IMG/VR virus record: IMGVR_UViG_3300010151_000085
Coordinates: 1 to 30,829 of that record
From: a virus
Length of the DNA stretch: 30,829 bases
Reading direction: 5' to 3' (one strand)
Part shown: positions 6,114-13,793 of the stretch, piece by piece
Layout: the number at the start of each line of letters is the position of its first letter
How positions within the stretch are numbered: the stretch's first letter is position 1
Translations under genes and position numbers: made by a program
Notes under the pieces: generated by a model
Told to the model about the DNA's origin: nothing
The model's database searches: none
The model's input: only the letters and a program-made list of their open reading frames with translations

Positions 6114-6802
6114 AAAAAATCACCAAGTCCCTCCAATGCAAATTCGTTTTCCTTTTCGCATTTGGCACATTTAAACTTGACATCGTGGTGTAGTTTTGGC
6201 ATAGTAGAAAAGAAATTTAAAATACTTTCAAATTGTTTATGTGTTAACCCTTCTATGAACGTTTTTAATTCTTCGTCTTTATATTCAGAAGATTTATGTA
6301 TGGCATCTCCCTCATAGATGATATCGACACAATCAGCAATAGATTTAATCGATATTTGTTCTTGTTCTTCTGACTCCACATCTTCAGACAACACAGGATA
6401 CTTCATAACAATTCCCAATTCGCCACCCAACGAAATCTTCTTCGTGTGTTCTTTGTCTTCATCAATATTAATTTTTGTTAAATCAATTTCAACTGGATTG
6501 GGTGTATCACAGTGCTGGCAATATAAAATGGGTTCTGCTGTCTCACCAACAGATTTTGCTCGAATGTTGAGGAATAAATGACACAAATCAAATACTGGTA
6601 ATTCATCAACATTAATTTTATCAAATGTACACGATTTCACTGTGTCTTTGATTGCAGTTACAATCATGTTAAAGTTACCACTTTCCATTGCGATCATTAA
6701 TACTTTTTCTTCTTTTACGACAAATGGCCGAAAAGAAACAGCATTTCCTGATGAATGTAATTTTAATTTATATTTTGGTAAAGTTATTGTTGGTAGTGTC
6801 AT
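6107..6802 (-). CDS. 26: gp26-like baseplate hub / tail assembly chaperone
   Basis: The 231-residue 0-frame product resembles the T4 gp26 baseplate protein family: a beta-rich start (TLPKYKLKL), FRPFVVKEEKVLM, and a helical C-terminal half ending LEGLGDFFL. Two CxxC pairs (CQHC near 95-98 and CAKC near 212-215) can form one zinc ribbon. In T4, gp26 acts in hub assembly and is not abundant in the virion. The ATG at 6802 is preferred because GGAG lies 6 bases before it; an ATG four codons upstream (6814) lacks a ribosome-binding site. It follows gp54 on the same strand and precedes the tape measure. It ends within two codons of a T7 slippery run, so two products, a short one and a fusion, are predicted. 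Confidence 0.75.
   Translation of the reverse strand: MTLPTITLPKYKLKLHSSGNAVSFRPFVVKEEKVLMIAMESGNFNMIVTAIKDTVKSCTFDKINVDELPVFDLCHLFLNIRAKSVGETAEPILYCQHCDTPNPVEIDLTKINIDEDKEHTKKISLGGELGIVMKYPVLSEDVESEEQEQISIKSIADCVDIIYEGDAIHKSSEYKDEELKTFIEGLTHKQFESILNFFSTMPKLHHDVKFKCAKCEKENEFALEGLGDFFL
6113..6134 (-). promoter_or_regulatory. programmed -1 ribosomal frameshift signal
   Basis: On the minus strand GGAGGG (6134-6129) is followed by 9 bases and then T TTT TTT (6119-6113), in phase with gp26 codons GAT TTT TTT. Slipping back one base re-pairs both Phe codons perfectly. An SD-like element about 10 bases upstream of a slippery heptamer is the stimulator known from E. coli dnaX. No strong downstream hairpin or pseudoknot was found by eye; the 0-frame stop follows after one codon. 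Confidence 0.75.
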
Positions 6803-6828
6803 AATATTCTCCATTAATTAAGTTTCAG

Positions 6829-7641
6829 TTATCCAAGTATATCGCCAAAGAAATTTGATATTGCAACCCCACCCTGATTTGTTATCTGCTCGGGGTCGAG
6901 TCCCCATGGGAGATTAAGTACAGTTCCGCCTATTGCGGTGGGTGTCATTGGTATGGTTCCACCAAACATGCCATCAATTTTTCTGTTCAATCTTCCTCGT
7001 AGGTCTAATCTATTTATAACACCTTGCAGGAACCCAACTTCATCGGGTGCTTTCATTCTCCATTGACGATATGAAAGACTAATAGTTTGTTTTTGTATTC
7101 CTTCTTTCTCATCTCCAAGTTCAAGTGGGTGTATTGTTTTTGGAAAAGCATCTTCAAGTATAAGATGATAAATTGGTTGGTCTTGCTGGTCTAATTGGGT
7201 TATTTGAACTTCAGAAACATATGAGTCTTTATACCCAAGGTTATTTGTTTTCGGATCTACAATTTTATTTTGCCATTTCTCGAATATATTTCGTTCAAAA
7301 TAATCTCCGGCCAGTTTAAACATTACCTCGACATCTCCCGAATAGGAAACCTCATATGGCATTTCATCTACGGGCCCGTGTGTTTTAATTTCCTGAGTTG
7401 TAATTGTTTTTCCTGGCATTGTCACATTCTCACAGGACACTGCTAATCTTAAGTTAGACATTGGATCGACTGCGGAAAATGAAATTTCATATTTGAATGG
7501 GTATGAAAGTTTCTTGTGGGATATGCTGGCCACAAGAGTATCAATCGCATTTGGCACATTAGAACCACTTCCAAACAAATCAACATTTCCCACAAGGGGA
7601 AGGTTGATGCTTGTATCAATTTCTGGTAAAAATGATGTCAT
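6829..7641 (-). CDS. 54: gp54-like baseplate tail-tube initiator
   Basis: This 270-residue protein has the tail-tube fold pattern of gp19/gp54. A strand YPFKYEISFS is followed by a segment around CENVTMPGKTI, by YEVSYSGDVEVMFKLAGDY, by FEKWQNKIVDP (the helix found in tube proteins), and by the final strand QTISLSYRQW. A Pro/Gly-rich tail follows. In T4, gp54 sits on gp48 at the top of the hub and starts polymerisation of the gp19 tube. The size is near T4 gp54 (320 residues). It overlaps the upstream gp2 stop by ATGA (7641-7638), implying translational coupling. Because gp48 is recognised separately on the other strand, gp54 is a better assignment than gp48; a divergent gp19 is less likely because of the long tail and hub neighbours. 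Confidence 0.72.
   Translation of the reverse strand: MTSFLPEIDTSINLPLVGNVDLFGSGSNVPNAIDTLVASISHKKLSYPFKYEISFSAVDPMSNLRLAVSCENVTMPGKTITTQEIKTHGPVDEMPYEVSYSGDVEVMFKLAGDYFERNIFEKWQNKIVDPKTNNLGYKDSYVSEVQITQLDQQDQPIYHLILEDAFPKTIHPLELGDEKEGIQKQTISLSYRQWRMKAPDEVGFLQGVINRLDLRGRLNRKIDGMFGGTIPMTPTAIGGTVLNLPWGLDPEQITNQGGVAISNFFGDILG
7011..7018 (-). promoter_or_regulatory. possible internal late promoter TATAAATA
   Basis: The minus strand reads TATAAATA inside the 3' part of gp54. It would start a transcript near 7005, about 200 bases before gp26. The octamer here encodes part of Val-Ile-Asn-Arg and may be chance. Confidence 0.2.
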
Positions 7642-8375
7642 TGTTCTGCTACTCCCTGTTTTTCTTCTACTAGTTTTTGTCTACTTTCCATCCACACAAA
7701 ATATCTATTCGTTTTTTTGAATCGTTCGATTGGTAAATGGATTGCTAAATCCCAATCTTTAGGCCAAATGTGTAATATTCTAGAACCAATGCGGTTTGTT
7801 TTGTACCGTTTGATACACGGTCTATAATATCTAAAGTGTCTGTTATCTTTTAACATAGAATATGGGAGTTCTAATCTAGACCATTTATTTTCAATAGACC
7901 CACGCATTCTTGTGCGTACTATTTGGAAAAATCTTGCTCTCATCGATGGAGCAAGATAATGTAAATTTAACCCCAAAAACCCATCGTGATAAAATTTTAA
8001 TATCCAAACCAATGGCACTGTATCATAGTATTTTAATTTTGATCTAGTTTTTGGGAAGTAGTTAAACAAATACATCCCACCAACTCGTTTATATCCTGTT
8101 TTTTGAATCAGTCTTGTTTTGTCTCTCAAAACAGTCTCTTCTGGTGAAAGGTCTGTCATTTCAAACATTTCGCGGACAAGACTTCTATACCATTCCATTG
8201 CTTGTTGTGATCCGCGAGCAAATCCTGTTTCTAAGAACATCTCATCAAGGGCATCAAAAACATTTTTACGACTGAGAATTATGTCCGGCGATGCCACCAA
8301 ACTACCAATGGATGTTGGTGCTGCATATATGGCCCCGGCTGAGGCTGGTCCTAGATGTTCTGATTCTTCAGGCAT
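7638..8375 (-). CDS. 2: gp2-like DNA end protector / head completion protein
   Basis: This 245-residue basic, aromatic-rich protein has a conserved core: KTGYKRVGGMYLFNYFPKT (92-110), YYDTVPLVWIL (116-126), and DGFLGLNLHYLAPSMRARFF (131-150). A positively charged C-terminal part follows. This core is characteristic of T4 gp2 homologues as I remember them. T4 gp2 binds the packaged DNA end inside the head, protecting it from host RecBCD, and is needed for head-tail joining. T4 gene 2 lies next to gene 4, as here. It starts 18 bases after the gp4 stop with no clear ribosome-binding site on this strand. The first 35 residues are Ala/Ser/Pro-rich and probably flexible. The assignment relies on motif memory plus synteny. 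Confidence 0.7.
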   Translation of the reverse strand: MPEESEHLGPASAGAIYAAPTSIGSLVASPDIILSRKNVFDALDEMFLETGFARGSQQAMEWYRSLVREMFEMTDLSPEETVLRDKTRLIQKTGYKRVGGMYLFNYFPKTRSKLKYYDTVPLVWILKFYHDGFLGLNLHYLAPSMRARFFQIVRTRMRGSIENKWSRLELPYSMLKDNRHFRYYRPCIKRYKTNRIGSRILHIWPKDWDLAIHLPIERFKKTNRYFVWMESRQKLVEEKQGVAEQ

Positions 8376-8393
8376 GTAAATATGTATGCCAAA

Positions 8394-8828
8394 TTAAGGA
8401 GCCAAAGTTTCATCTGTCATTATAATAAATTTCCACCCTTTATTTTCTGCGTACTCGGTTGCAGCCTTCCATTTTGCACTGTTGACTCCCCAAGTTTTTA
8501 TTTCGTTGAGGTATGTCCTTGTTTTCTTTTTAGGTTTTTTGGGTGCAGAACATTGCTTCTTTGGTTTAACTTCTATTAGTAGAGTTTCTGTTATCCCATC
8601 TTTATTTTTCAGTTTTATTATGAAATCTACAAAGTATCGGTGCATCCTATTATCAACTGGTGATTTATATGGAACTATAACCTCTTCAGATCCCCATTCA
8701 AGTATACTACTCTTCTTATCACAATATACCATGAATCTTCTCTCAAGAAGACTTCTATAAATAATATTGGTTGGATTACCAATATATTTTTCTGGGCAGT
8801 TTGGTTTATATCGTCCTTTATATGCCAT
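8394..8828 (-). CDS. 4: gp4-like head completion protein, nuclease fold
   Basis: The 144-residue protein matches T4 gp4 along its length. It starts MAYKGRYKP, then has KYIGNPTNIIYRSLLERRF, a strand with YFVDFIIKL, IEVKPKK, and a helix with WGVNSAKWKAATEYAE, ending near KFIIMTDE. The Glu of YRSLLE, Asp of FVDF and Glu-x-Lys of IEVKPK fit a PD-(D/E)XK or TnsA-like nuclease centre, and T4 gp4 has been reported to be a nuclease needed to finish heads before tail joining. The ATG at 8828 is chosen because homologues begin M-A-Y; a GTG seven codons upstream (8849) would add GRYIIY. A GGGGAG sequence lies 13 bases before the chosen ATG. It is the first gene of the minus-strand set and is divergent from gp48. 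Confidence 0.9.
   Translation of the reverse strand: MAYKGRYKPNCPEKYIGNPTNIIYRSLLERRFMVYCDKKSSILEWGSEEVIVPYKSPVDNRMHRYFVDFIIKLKNKDGITETLLIEVKPKKQCSAPKKPKKKTRTYLNEIKTWGVNSAKWKAATEYAENKGWKFIIMTDETLAP
8756..8763 (+). promoter_or_regulatory. T4-type late promoter TATAAATA for the baseplate operon
   Basis: A perfect TATAAATA lies on the plus strand inside the antisense of gp4. Transcription would start near 8769 and give a leader of about 100 bases to gp48. The intergenic gap is only 42 bases, so a plus-strand promoter outside gp4 would have little room. The octamer is expected by chance several times at this AT content; position is the main support. Confidence 0.45.
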
Positions 8829-8870
8829 ATATATTATATATCTCCCCACATTATAAGGAAGAATTAAACA
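8829..8870. promoter_or_regulatory. 42-base divergent gap between gp4 and gp48
   Basis: The gap holds an AT-only near-palindrome around 8828-8840, GGGGAG for gp4 on the minus strand (8846-8841) and AAGGAA for gp48 on the plus strand (8855-8860, 10 bases before its ATG). The minus strand also has TATAAT (8854-8849), a possible -10 box for gp4, without a recognisable -35 box. Confidence 0.35.
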
Positions 8871-10133
8871 ATGCCATTTCCATCATATATGAATCAAGAT
8901 TTTCTTGGCCAAATAAGGCAAAATAATCAAAACTCACACCATCCGGTTGCAACCGATTCCGTTAGAAATTTACAATCAGATTTTTTAGGGAATATATCGG
9001 CAACAGACATATATGACACATCCACCAGATTGGATTTTCCTTTAACTCTGGGGACAGACAAACATACACACATGATGGTATTTCACATATACAACGATAT
9101 TCATGCTGGTGTTGAAAACTTAACGCCAGATGTCCTTGAGAGTGTGGAGTCAGCAGAAGGTAAAATATTTACCGGCAATTTAGCAGGTGTTGGAGCGGGT
9201 GCTGTTGGTGGATATATGGGAACCAGAGCATTAACGAGTCTGTCAAACGGTAGACTTGGAAAATGGGGAACTTTGATCAATCTGGCTGGTATGGGTGGTG
9301 CAGCAGTTTTAGGTTTCCATGCCGGTGGCGCAATTGCAGAAGATGTATCGTTGACACCAGAGGAGGCCGAGGGGCTGCAAACTTATGCAGATGCAACAGA
9401 TGCAGTCACAGAAGCCCAAGAAGCGTATGAAAATAAGGTGTTTAACGAAACCGGAAGGTTAGCAAGGTTTGGAGAAGCAAGAACAAAACAAAAAGACACA
9501 ATTGCTCTTTATATGCCACAGAAAGTTCAATCACTTTCATTAGTAGAATATGAACAACAAGACTTATCCTTTATGCAAAACCTATTAAATACTTGGGAGG
9601 GATTAGCGGCAAAGGCGCTTATACAAAAGGCACCAAGAATTGTGGACAGTATTGCTGGGTTCATAGGATTAAATACAAACATCGATGCTTATTTGATGGC
9701 AGGGGCTCGAATCATGCCAAACCCCAGAAAACAATTGATGTTTCGGGAACCTATCTCTAGAAAATTTGAATTTAACTTTAACTTTTCTCCTAGAAATGAA
9801 GAAGAATCCGTAAGGGCTTATGAAATAATTAAAGCGTTTAAGAAACACGCTTATCCTACCCTCAACAAATCGAAGGGCCAAGGTGCGTTTTATAACTTCC
9901 CCGCCGAGTTTGAAATTGAATATCAAACAGTAAATGAATATGGAGAAGTAGTAGAAAACGACTGGATCAACAGGATAGGTAGATGTGCGTTAAGAGAAAT
10001 TAATGTTGACTACGCATCTGCTGGATCGTTTTCGACATTTAAAAGTACAGGGGCTCCTACGAACATGATCGTTTCTCTCACGTTCGAAGAGATGACACTG
10101 CTGGATTCTGAATTAATCGAACAAGGATATTGA
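8871..10133 (+). CDS. 48: gp48-like baseplate tail-tube cap / junction protein
   Basis: This 420-residue protein has the gp48 signature in its C-terminal half: MPNPRKQLMFREP, then FEFNFNFSPRNEEE, then AYEIIKAFKKHAYP, with a FEIEY strand and a CALREINVDYAS strand. In T4, gp48 closes the hub on gp27 and forms the platform for gp54 and the tube. A Gly/Ala-rich, hydrophobic segment at about 103-160 (GAGAVGGYMGTRA, LAGMGGAAVLGFHAGGA) looks membrane- or tape-measure-contacting and makes the protein longer than T4 gp48 (364 residues). AAGGAA precedes the ATG at 8871. It opens the plus-strand baseplate operon and its TGA is two bases before the gp53 start. Its partner gp54 is on the opposite strand. 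Confidence 0.85.
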   Translation: MPFPSYMNQDFLGQIRQNNQNSHHPVATDSVRNLQSDFLGNISATDIYDTSTRLDFPLTLGTDKHTHMMVFHIYNDIHAGVENLTPDVLESVESAEGKIFTGNLAGVGAGAVGGYMGTRALTSLSNGRLGKWGTLINLAGMGGAAVLGFHAGGAIAEDVSLTPEEAEGLQTYADATDAVTEAQEAYENKVFNETGRLARFGEARTKQKDTIALYMPQKVQSLSLVEYEQQDLSFMQNLLNTWEGLAAKALIQKAPRIVDSIAGFIGLNTNIDAYLMAGARIMPNPRKQLMFREPISRKFEFNFNFSPRNEEESVRAYEIIKAFKKHAYPTLNKSKGQGAFYNFPAEFEIEYQTVNEYGEVVENDWINRIGRCALREINVDYASAGSFSTFKSTGAPTNMIVSLTFEEMTLLDSELIEQGY

Positions 10134-10135
10134 TA

Positions 10136-11032
10136 ATGTATTTTAAAAATTTTCCAAGAGTAATTTTAGACGGGTCTACTGGAGCAACTGGCAGTTCTGT
10201 TATTGCTGTTGATATATTGCGTAGAGTAGGATTCAACAATACTGGAAAGACGGGATCTGAATTTTTCGTCGAATATAACATTGGAGATACAGAGACTCCA
10301 GAATCTATAGCAAATCACATATATGGATCACCCGAATACCATTGGGTAGTTCTAATGTTCAATGATAAATTTGATGCATTCTTTGAATGGCCTCTTAGTG
10401 TTCGAAAATTTGAAAAGTATATGACAAAAAAATATCAAGGTATTACTCTATTTTTTGCTGATGGTGTGACTGGATCATTCCTACCAAATGATACTCTTGT
10501 AAAAACAAGCGGAACTGGCCTTACGGGATGGGGTGGATTGGTTGAAGAATATGATCCAACACTCAATAAACTTACTATTACTGGGGTGGGTTCTGGATAT
10601 GAATTCTCCGCAGATGATTTAGTAAAATCGTATAATGCAACAGGGGGAACCCTATTAACTCAAAATGTAGGAGAAGCAGTTGTTAAAAGAATAGTCACAG
10701 ATTCCTCGCAGGCACTTCATCATTTTGAAACTTCAGGATCAACCTTTGATGGATATGATGACATTGGAGGTGGTTCTCAAACAGCAAAAATAAGATTGGA
10801 TCCTTTGTCAAAGTATAACGGAATAACTCAAGTGTCGATGGGTTCTGGTGGAGTAACTTTCGGAAACACTTTATTATATGGATACACATATAACAGTTCA
10901 AGCAACTATGTAAAGACAAATTATGATTATGAAACGGAACAAAACGAGGACAAAAGAAAAATATCTTTACTGAACCCCACACATCTGGACCAAGTCATAC
11001 GGGAATTTAAAAGTTTAATTAATAAGAGATAA
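10136..11032 (+). CDS. 53: gp53-like baseplate wedge protein, enlarged
   Basis: This 298-residue protein begins MYFKNFPRV. It contains the gp53 core: YNIGDTETPESIANHIYGS, EYHWVVLMFNDKFD, and WPLSVRKFEKYMTKKY. These pack a LysM-like fold onto gp6 and gp25 in the T4 wedge, joining the wedge inner ring to the hub. T4 gp53 has 196 residues; the extra length here is a Gly/Thr/Ser-rich beta stretch (about 105-270) of the kind repeated in the gp7-like, gp8-like and DUF4815 proteins downstream. The ATG at 10136 is chosen because homologues start M-Y-F/M-x-x-F-P; a TTG two codons earlier is less likely. The start nearly abuts the gp48 stop, so translation is probably coupled. Confidence 0.88.
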   Translation: MYFKNFPRVILDGSTGATGSSVIAVDILRRVGFNNTGKTGSEFFVEYNIGDTETPESIANHIYGSPEYHWVVLMFNDKFDAFFEWPLSVRKFEKYMTKKYQGITLFFADGVTGSFLPNDTLVKTSGTGLTGWGGLVEEYDPTLNKLTITGVGSGYEFSADDLVKSYNATGGTLLTQNVGEAVVKRIVTDSSQALHHFETSGSTFDGYDDIGGGSQTAKIRLDPLSKYNGITQVSMGSGGVTFGNTLLYGYTYNSSSNYVKTNYDYETEQNEDKRKISLLNPTHLDQVIREFKSLINKR

Positions 11033-11039
11033 TGTGATA

Positions 11040-12476
11040 ATGGCAAAGAACAATACACAACAGCCCTTTTCTACACCAGCAGTAGATCCAAATGCTTATC
11101 TTAGGCAGGATGATGTACGTCTACAGGACATTAGTATAGTCACTCAAAGCAATCCTGAAGGTGTTAGCATAATGAATCAATATGCTATATGTCAAATATC
11201 CGAAGACATATTTCAAAATAACATATCTGGAATAATTTCGGGAATAGATGCATCAAGTGTTGTAACAAATCTTCCCCTTACTGGGCAAGAATATGTGCTT
11301 CTTTCATTTCATACACCATCGACTGGTAAAGAAATAGAATTGTTTTTTATAATCGATAAAATTACAGATAGGATTCCCCTAAAAAATAAACAATCTCAAA
11401 TATACGACATACATTTTATATGTCCTACCTTTACAATAGGTCTTTTTAGTTCTGTCAATAAATCATATAATAATCAAACTATAAGCAATATTGTAGATGA
11501 TATCTACACTAATTTCATTAATCCATCTTCGTATGATACTGTAGAATCAAGCGAAAACGGAAAACAATTAATAACAAATGAAAATACCAACGGAGAACAA
11601 AACATAATCATTCCGAATTGGCAGCCCTTTCTTGCAATCAACTGGTTAGCAAAAAGAGCAGCATCTACAAGCAATCCCAAAATTGCTAATTATGTTTTTT
11701 ATCAAGACTTGAGTGGATTTCATTTCTGTTCTCTTAGTTCATTTTTCCAAAAAAATGTAGTTAAAACATACACATACGGGGTAGACAATGCAAACGATTT
11801 TATTCGGGATCATCCTAACCTAGAAGTAAACGTGGAATCGTCCTTTACGCACATAAGAAAATTAATAATTAGTGGGTTTGACAGGAGCCGAGAAATATAC
11901 AGAGGAACCTATGCTTCGTCAATGTTGGTGCATGACATTGTAAACAAATCATACACCGTACAAAACTACAACTACTTAAAAGAGTTTAGTGAATTACCAA
12001 GTTTAAATCCCAGCCCCATTCTTCCTCAAAAAGCAAACATCTTTTCTACAAAACCCTCATCTAAAGAATATTTTGTTCCCACACACACAAACATGTATGG
12101 AGTTCCCAATGATGTAAAATTTAACAGTGGCAACGAAGGAGTTGAAAACTGGATGCAGCGACATGATGCACAGATAAGTCAACTTCTTTCAAATTCAATT
12201 GAAATTTTAGTTGCTGGAGATAGCACAAGAAGAGTGGGGGATAAAATATCAGCAATAATAAATTCATTCGAAGGTACGGATGAAAATGGTAGAGGGAAAT
12301 TGGATTATAGTGCTACTGGAAATTATATCGTAACAAAAATTACTCACAACATAAGCAAAACCAAAGGACATACATTATTAATGAAACTTTGCAAAGAGTC
12401 TAATGTTGAACCGACTCCAGATTATACTATTTTTGATTCTGGTAATGCATCATCTGTTGAGAGTGTATTATCATGA
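11040..12476 (+). CDS. 27: gp27-like baseplate hub protein
   Basis: This 478-residue protein (start ATG at 11040; an upstream GTG is less likely) has the layout of hub proteins of the gp27/VgrG-N type. A beta-barrel start has alternating strands (LQDISIVTQ, YVLLSFHTP, IELFFIIDKI). A helical middle contains IIIPNWQPFLAINWLAKRAA and a FYQDLSGFHF hairpin. A second barrel contains the RRVGDKISAIINSF strand and YIVTKITHNIS, typical of the return-to-surface strands of gp27 proteins. In T4 a gp27 trimer sits under gp48/gp54 and carries the gp5 spike. The next gene, overlapping by four bases (ATGA at 12473), encodes the gp5-like spike, which supports the call. Sequence identity to T4 gp27 is low by eye, so the assignment leans on fold pattern and position. 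Confidence 0.72.
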   Translation: MAKNNTQQPFSTPAVDPNAYLRQDDVRLQDISIVTQSNPEGVSIMNQYAICQISEDIFQNNISGIISGIDASSVVTNLPLTGQEYVLLSFHTPSTGKEIELFFIIDKITDRIPLKNKQSQIYDIHFICPTFTIGLFSSVNKSYNNQTISNIVDDIYTNFINPSSYDTVESSENGKQLITNENTNGEQNIIIPNWQPFLAINWLAKRAASTSNPKIANYVFYQDLSGFHFCSLSSFFQKNVVKTYTYGVDNANDFIRDHPNLEVNVESSFTHIRKLIISGFDRSREIYRGTYASSMLVHDIVNKSYTVQNYNYLKEFSELPSLNPSPILPQKANIFSTKPSSKEYFVPTHTNMYGVPNDVKFNSGNEGVENWMQRHDAQISQLLSNSIEILVAGDSTRRVGDKISAIINSFEGTDENGRGKLDYSATGNYIVTKITHNISKTKGHTLLMKLCKESNVEPTPDYTIFDSGNASSVESVLS

Positions 12477-13510
12477 ATCATATGGGGAAAGATGGTTTTG
12501 TTTGGTTTCAAGGAGTAGTAGAGGACAGGAAAGATCCTATGTTACTTGGTAGGTGTAAAATTAGATGTTTGGGTTATCATACAGATGACAAAACACTAAT
12601 TCCCACTGAAAATTTACCATGGGCATTTCCAATTCAACCAATCACATCTGCTGCGATGAACGGGATTGGAAACTCCCCATTGGGCCCCGTCGAGGGAACA
12701 TGGGTGATAGGATTCTTCAGAGATGGATTTAATCTGCAAGAACCAGTATTTTTTGGAACCATCGGCGGCATTGTCCCTGTAGAAAAACCCAACACCAATA
12801 GGGGTTTTTGTGATCCTTCTGGAATATATCCAAAAGATGGATTCACTGCCGAACAAGACACGAATAGACTGGCAAGGGGTATAACTTCTGGAACCATAGT
12901 AGAATCAAAAATATCTGGAGCCACTACAGATTATCCAACTGCAAATAACGCTGGAGACAGTGGGTGGGGAGAACCAGAAACACCATTCATGGCAGAATAT
13001 CCATACAATTATGTTTATCAATCTGAGAGTGGTCACATTCAAGAATTCGATGACACGCCAGAATCAGAAAGAATACACACATATCACAAATCTGGAACCT
13101 TTGAAGAAATTCATCCCGGCGGTGGTAAAGTTGTAAAGGTAGTTGGCGATGATTATGAATTTACTCTTGGGAAAAAGTTTATCAATGTTGTTGGTAATAC
13201 GAATATCCTCATTGGGCCAAAATCAGACGACGAAGAAGATTCCGAAGATGAAGAGAATATTGGCAATTTTACACTTTATATAAAAGGAAGTGCCAATATT
13301 CAAGTTGATGGTAGTGTGAACCAGGTAGTGAACGGAGATGTTAAACAAAATATAAATGGAGATGTTAATATAAATTCTGATGGCGATTTTGAACTTGAAT
13401 CTAAAAACATAACCATGAAAGCAACAGAAAATATTAATATTGAAACAGAAGGAAGTATGGTACTCAAGGGTACTACCGGAATTGATTTAAATCCACCGGA
13501 AGGACAATAA
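12473..13510 (+). CDS. 5: gp5-like central spike, without lysozyme domain
   Basis: This 345-residue protein has the gp5 OB-fold at 5-105: GFVWFQGVVEDRKDP, LGRCKIRCLGYHT, then PWAFPIQP, then GPVEGTWVIGFFRDG and EPVFFGTIGG. After a linker (105-175) comes a spike region with SGHIQEFDDTP, HKSGTFEEIHPGGGKV, and then octad-like beta-helix repeats at about 264-335 (NGDVKQNI, NGDVNINS, DGDFELES). T4 gp5 (575 residues) carries a lysozyme domain between these parts; here nothing of that kind is present, as in other marine T4-like phages. An acidic insert of Asp/Glu/Ser (251-262) interrupts the helix. The ATG at 12473 overlaps the gp27 stop; a second ATG at 12482 (MGKDG) is equally plausible. It works as a trimeric needle capped by the PAAR protein next door. 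Confidence 0.9.
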   Translation: MNHMGKDGFVWFQGVVEDRKDPMLLGRCKIRCLGYHTDDKTLIPTENLPWAFPIQPITSAAMNGIGNSPLGPVEGTWVIGFFRDGFNLQEPVFFGTIGGIVPVEKPNTNRGFCDPSGIYPKDGFTAEQDTNRLARGITSGTIVESKISGATTDYPTANNAGDSGWGEPETPFMAEYPYNYVYQSESGHIQEFDDTPESERIHTYHKSGTFEEIHPGGGKVVKVVGDDYEFTLGKKFINVVGNTNILIGPKSDDEEDSEDEENIGNFTLYIKGSANIQVDGSVNQVVNGDVKQNINGDVNINSDGDFELESKNITMKATENINIETEGSMVLKGTTGIDLNPPEGQ

Positions 13511-13791
13511 TGCCAGGCGAAATTACAAGAACAACTGATCCGACCATACCCTTTGGTGCTAATCTTATATTAGGATCAACGAACGTGAAGGTGGGCGGCG
13601 ATCCCGTCGCACTACAGGGATCTCCCATAACTCCACACGGACCAATTCCAGGACACGGTGAGGTGCCAGGAATCATGAATCAAAGTTCCTTGACAGTTAA
13701 GGTAAATGGGCAAGGTGTGGTGAGACAGGGCGATATCGCATCATGTGGTGATGCTGCAACAGGATTTCCAACAGTGAGAGCAGGAGATTAA
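13510..13791 (+). CDS. 5.4: PAAR-domain spike tip protein (gp5.4-like)
   Basis: This 93-residue protein has the two-part PAAR pattern: GSTNVKVGGDPVALQGSPIT (22-41) with a following HG, and SLTVKVNGQGVVRQGDIASC (60-79) with GDAATG. His43, His49 and Cys79 are candidates for the zinc or iron site at the tip. PAAR proteins form a sharp cone on the end of gp5 or VgrG spikes; T4 gp5.4 is about the same size. The ATG shares its A with the gp5 TAA (TAATG), so the spike and its tip are translationally coupled. Confidence 0.92.
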   Translation: MPGEITRTTDPTIPFGANLILGSTNVKVGGDPVALQGSPITPHGPIPGHGEVPGIMNQSSLTVKVNGQGVVRQGDIASCGDAATGFPTVRAGD

Positions 13792-13793
13792 TC

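Noticed and set aside
13349-13376. Two TATAAAT(G/T) elements in gp5 as late promoters
   Set aside because: They lie inside the beta-helix repeats, are imperfect, and fit codons of the Asn/Ile-rich octads.
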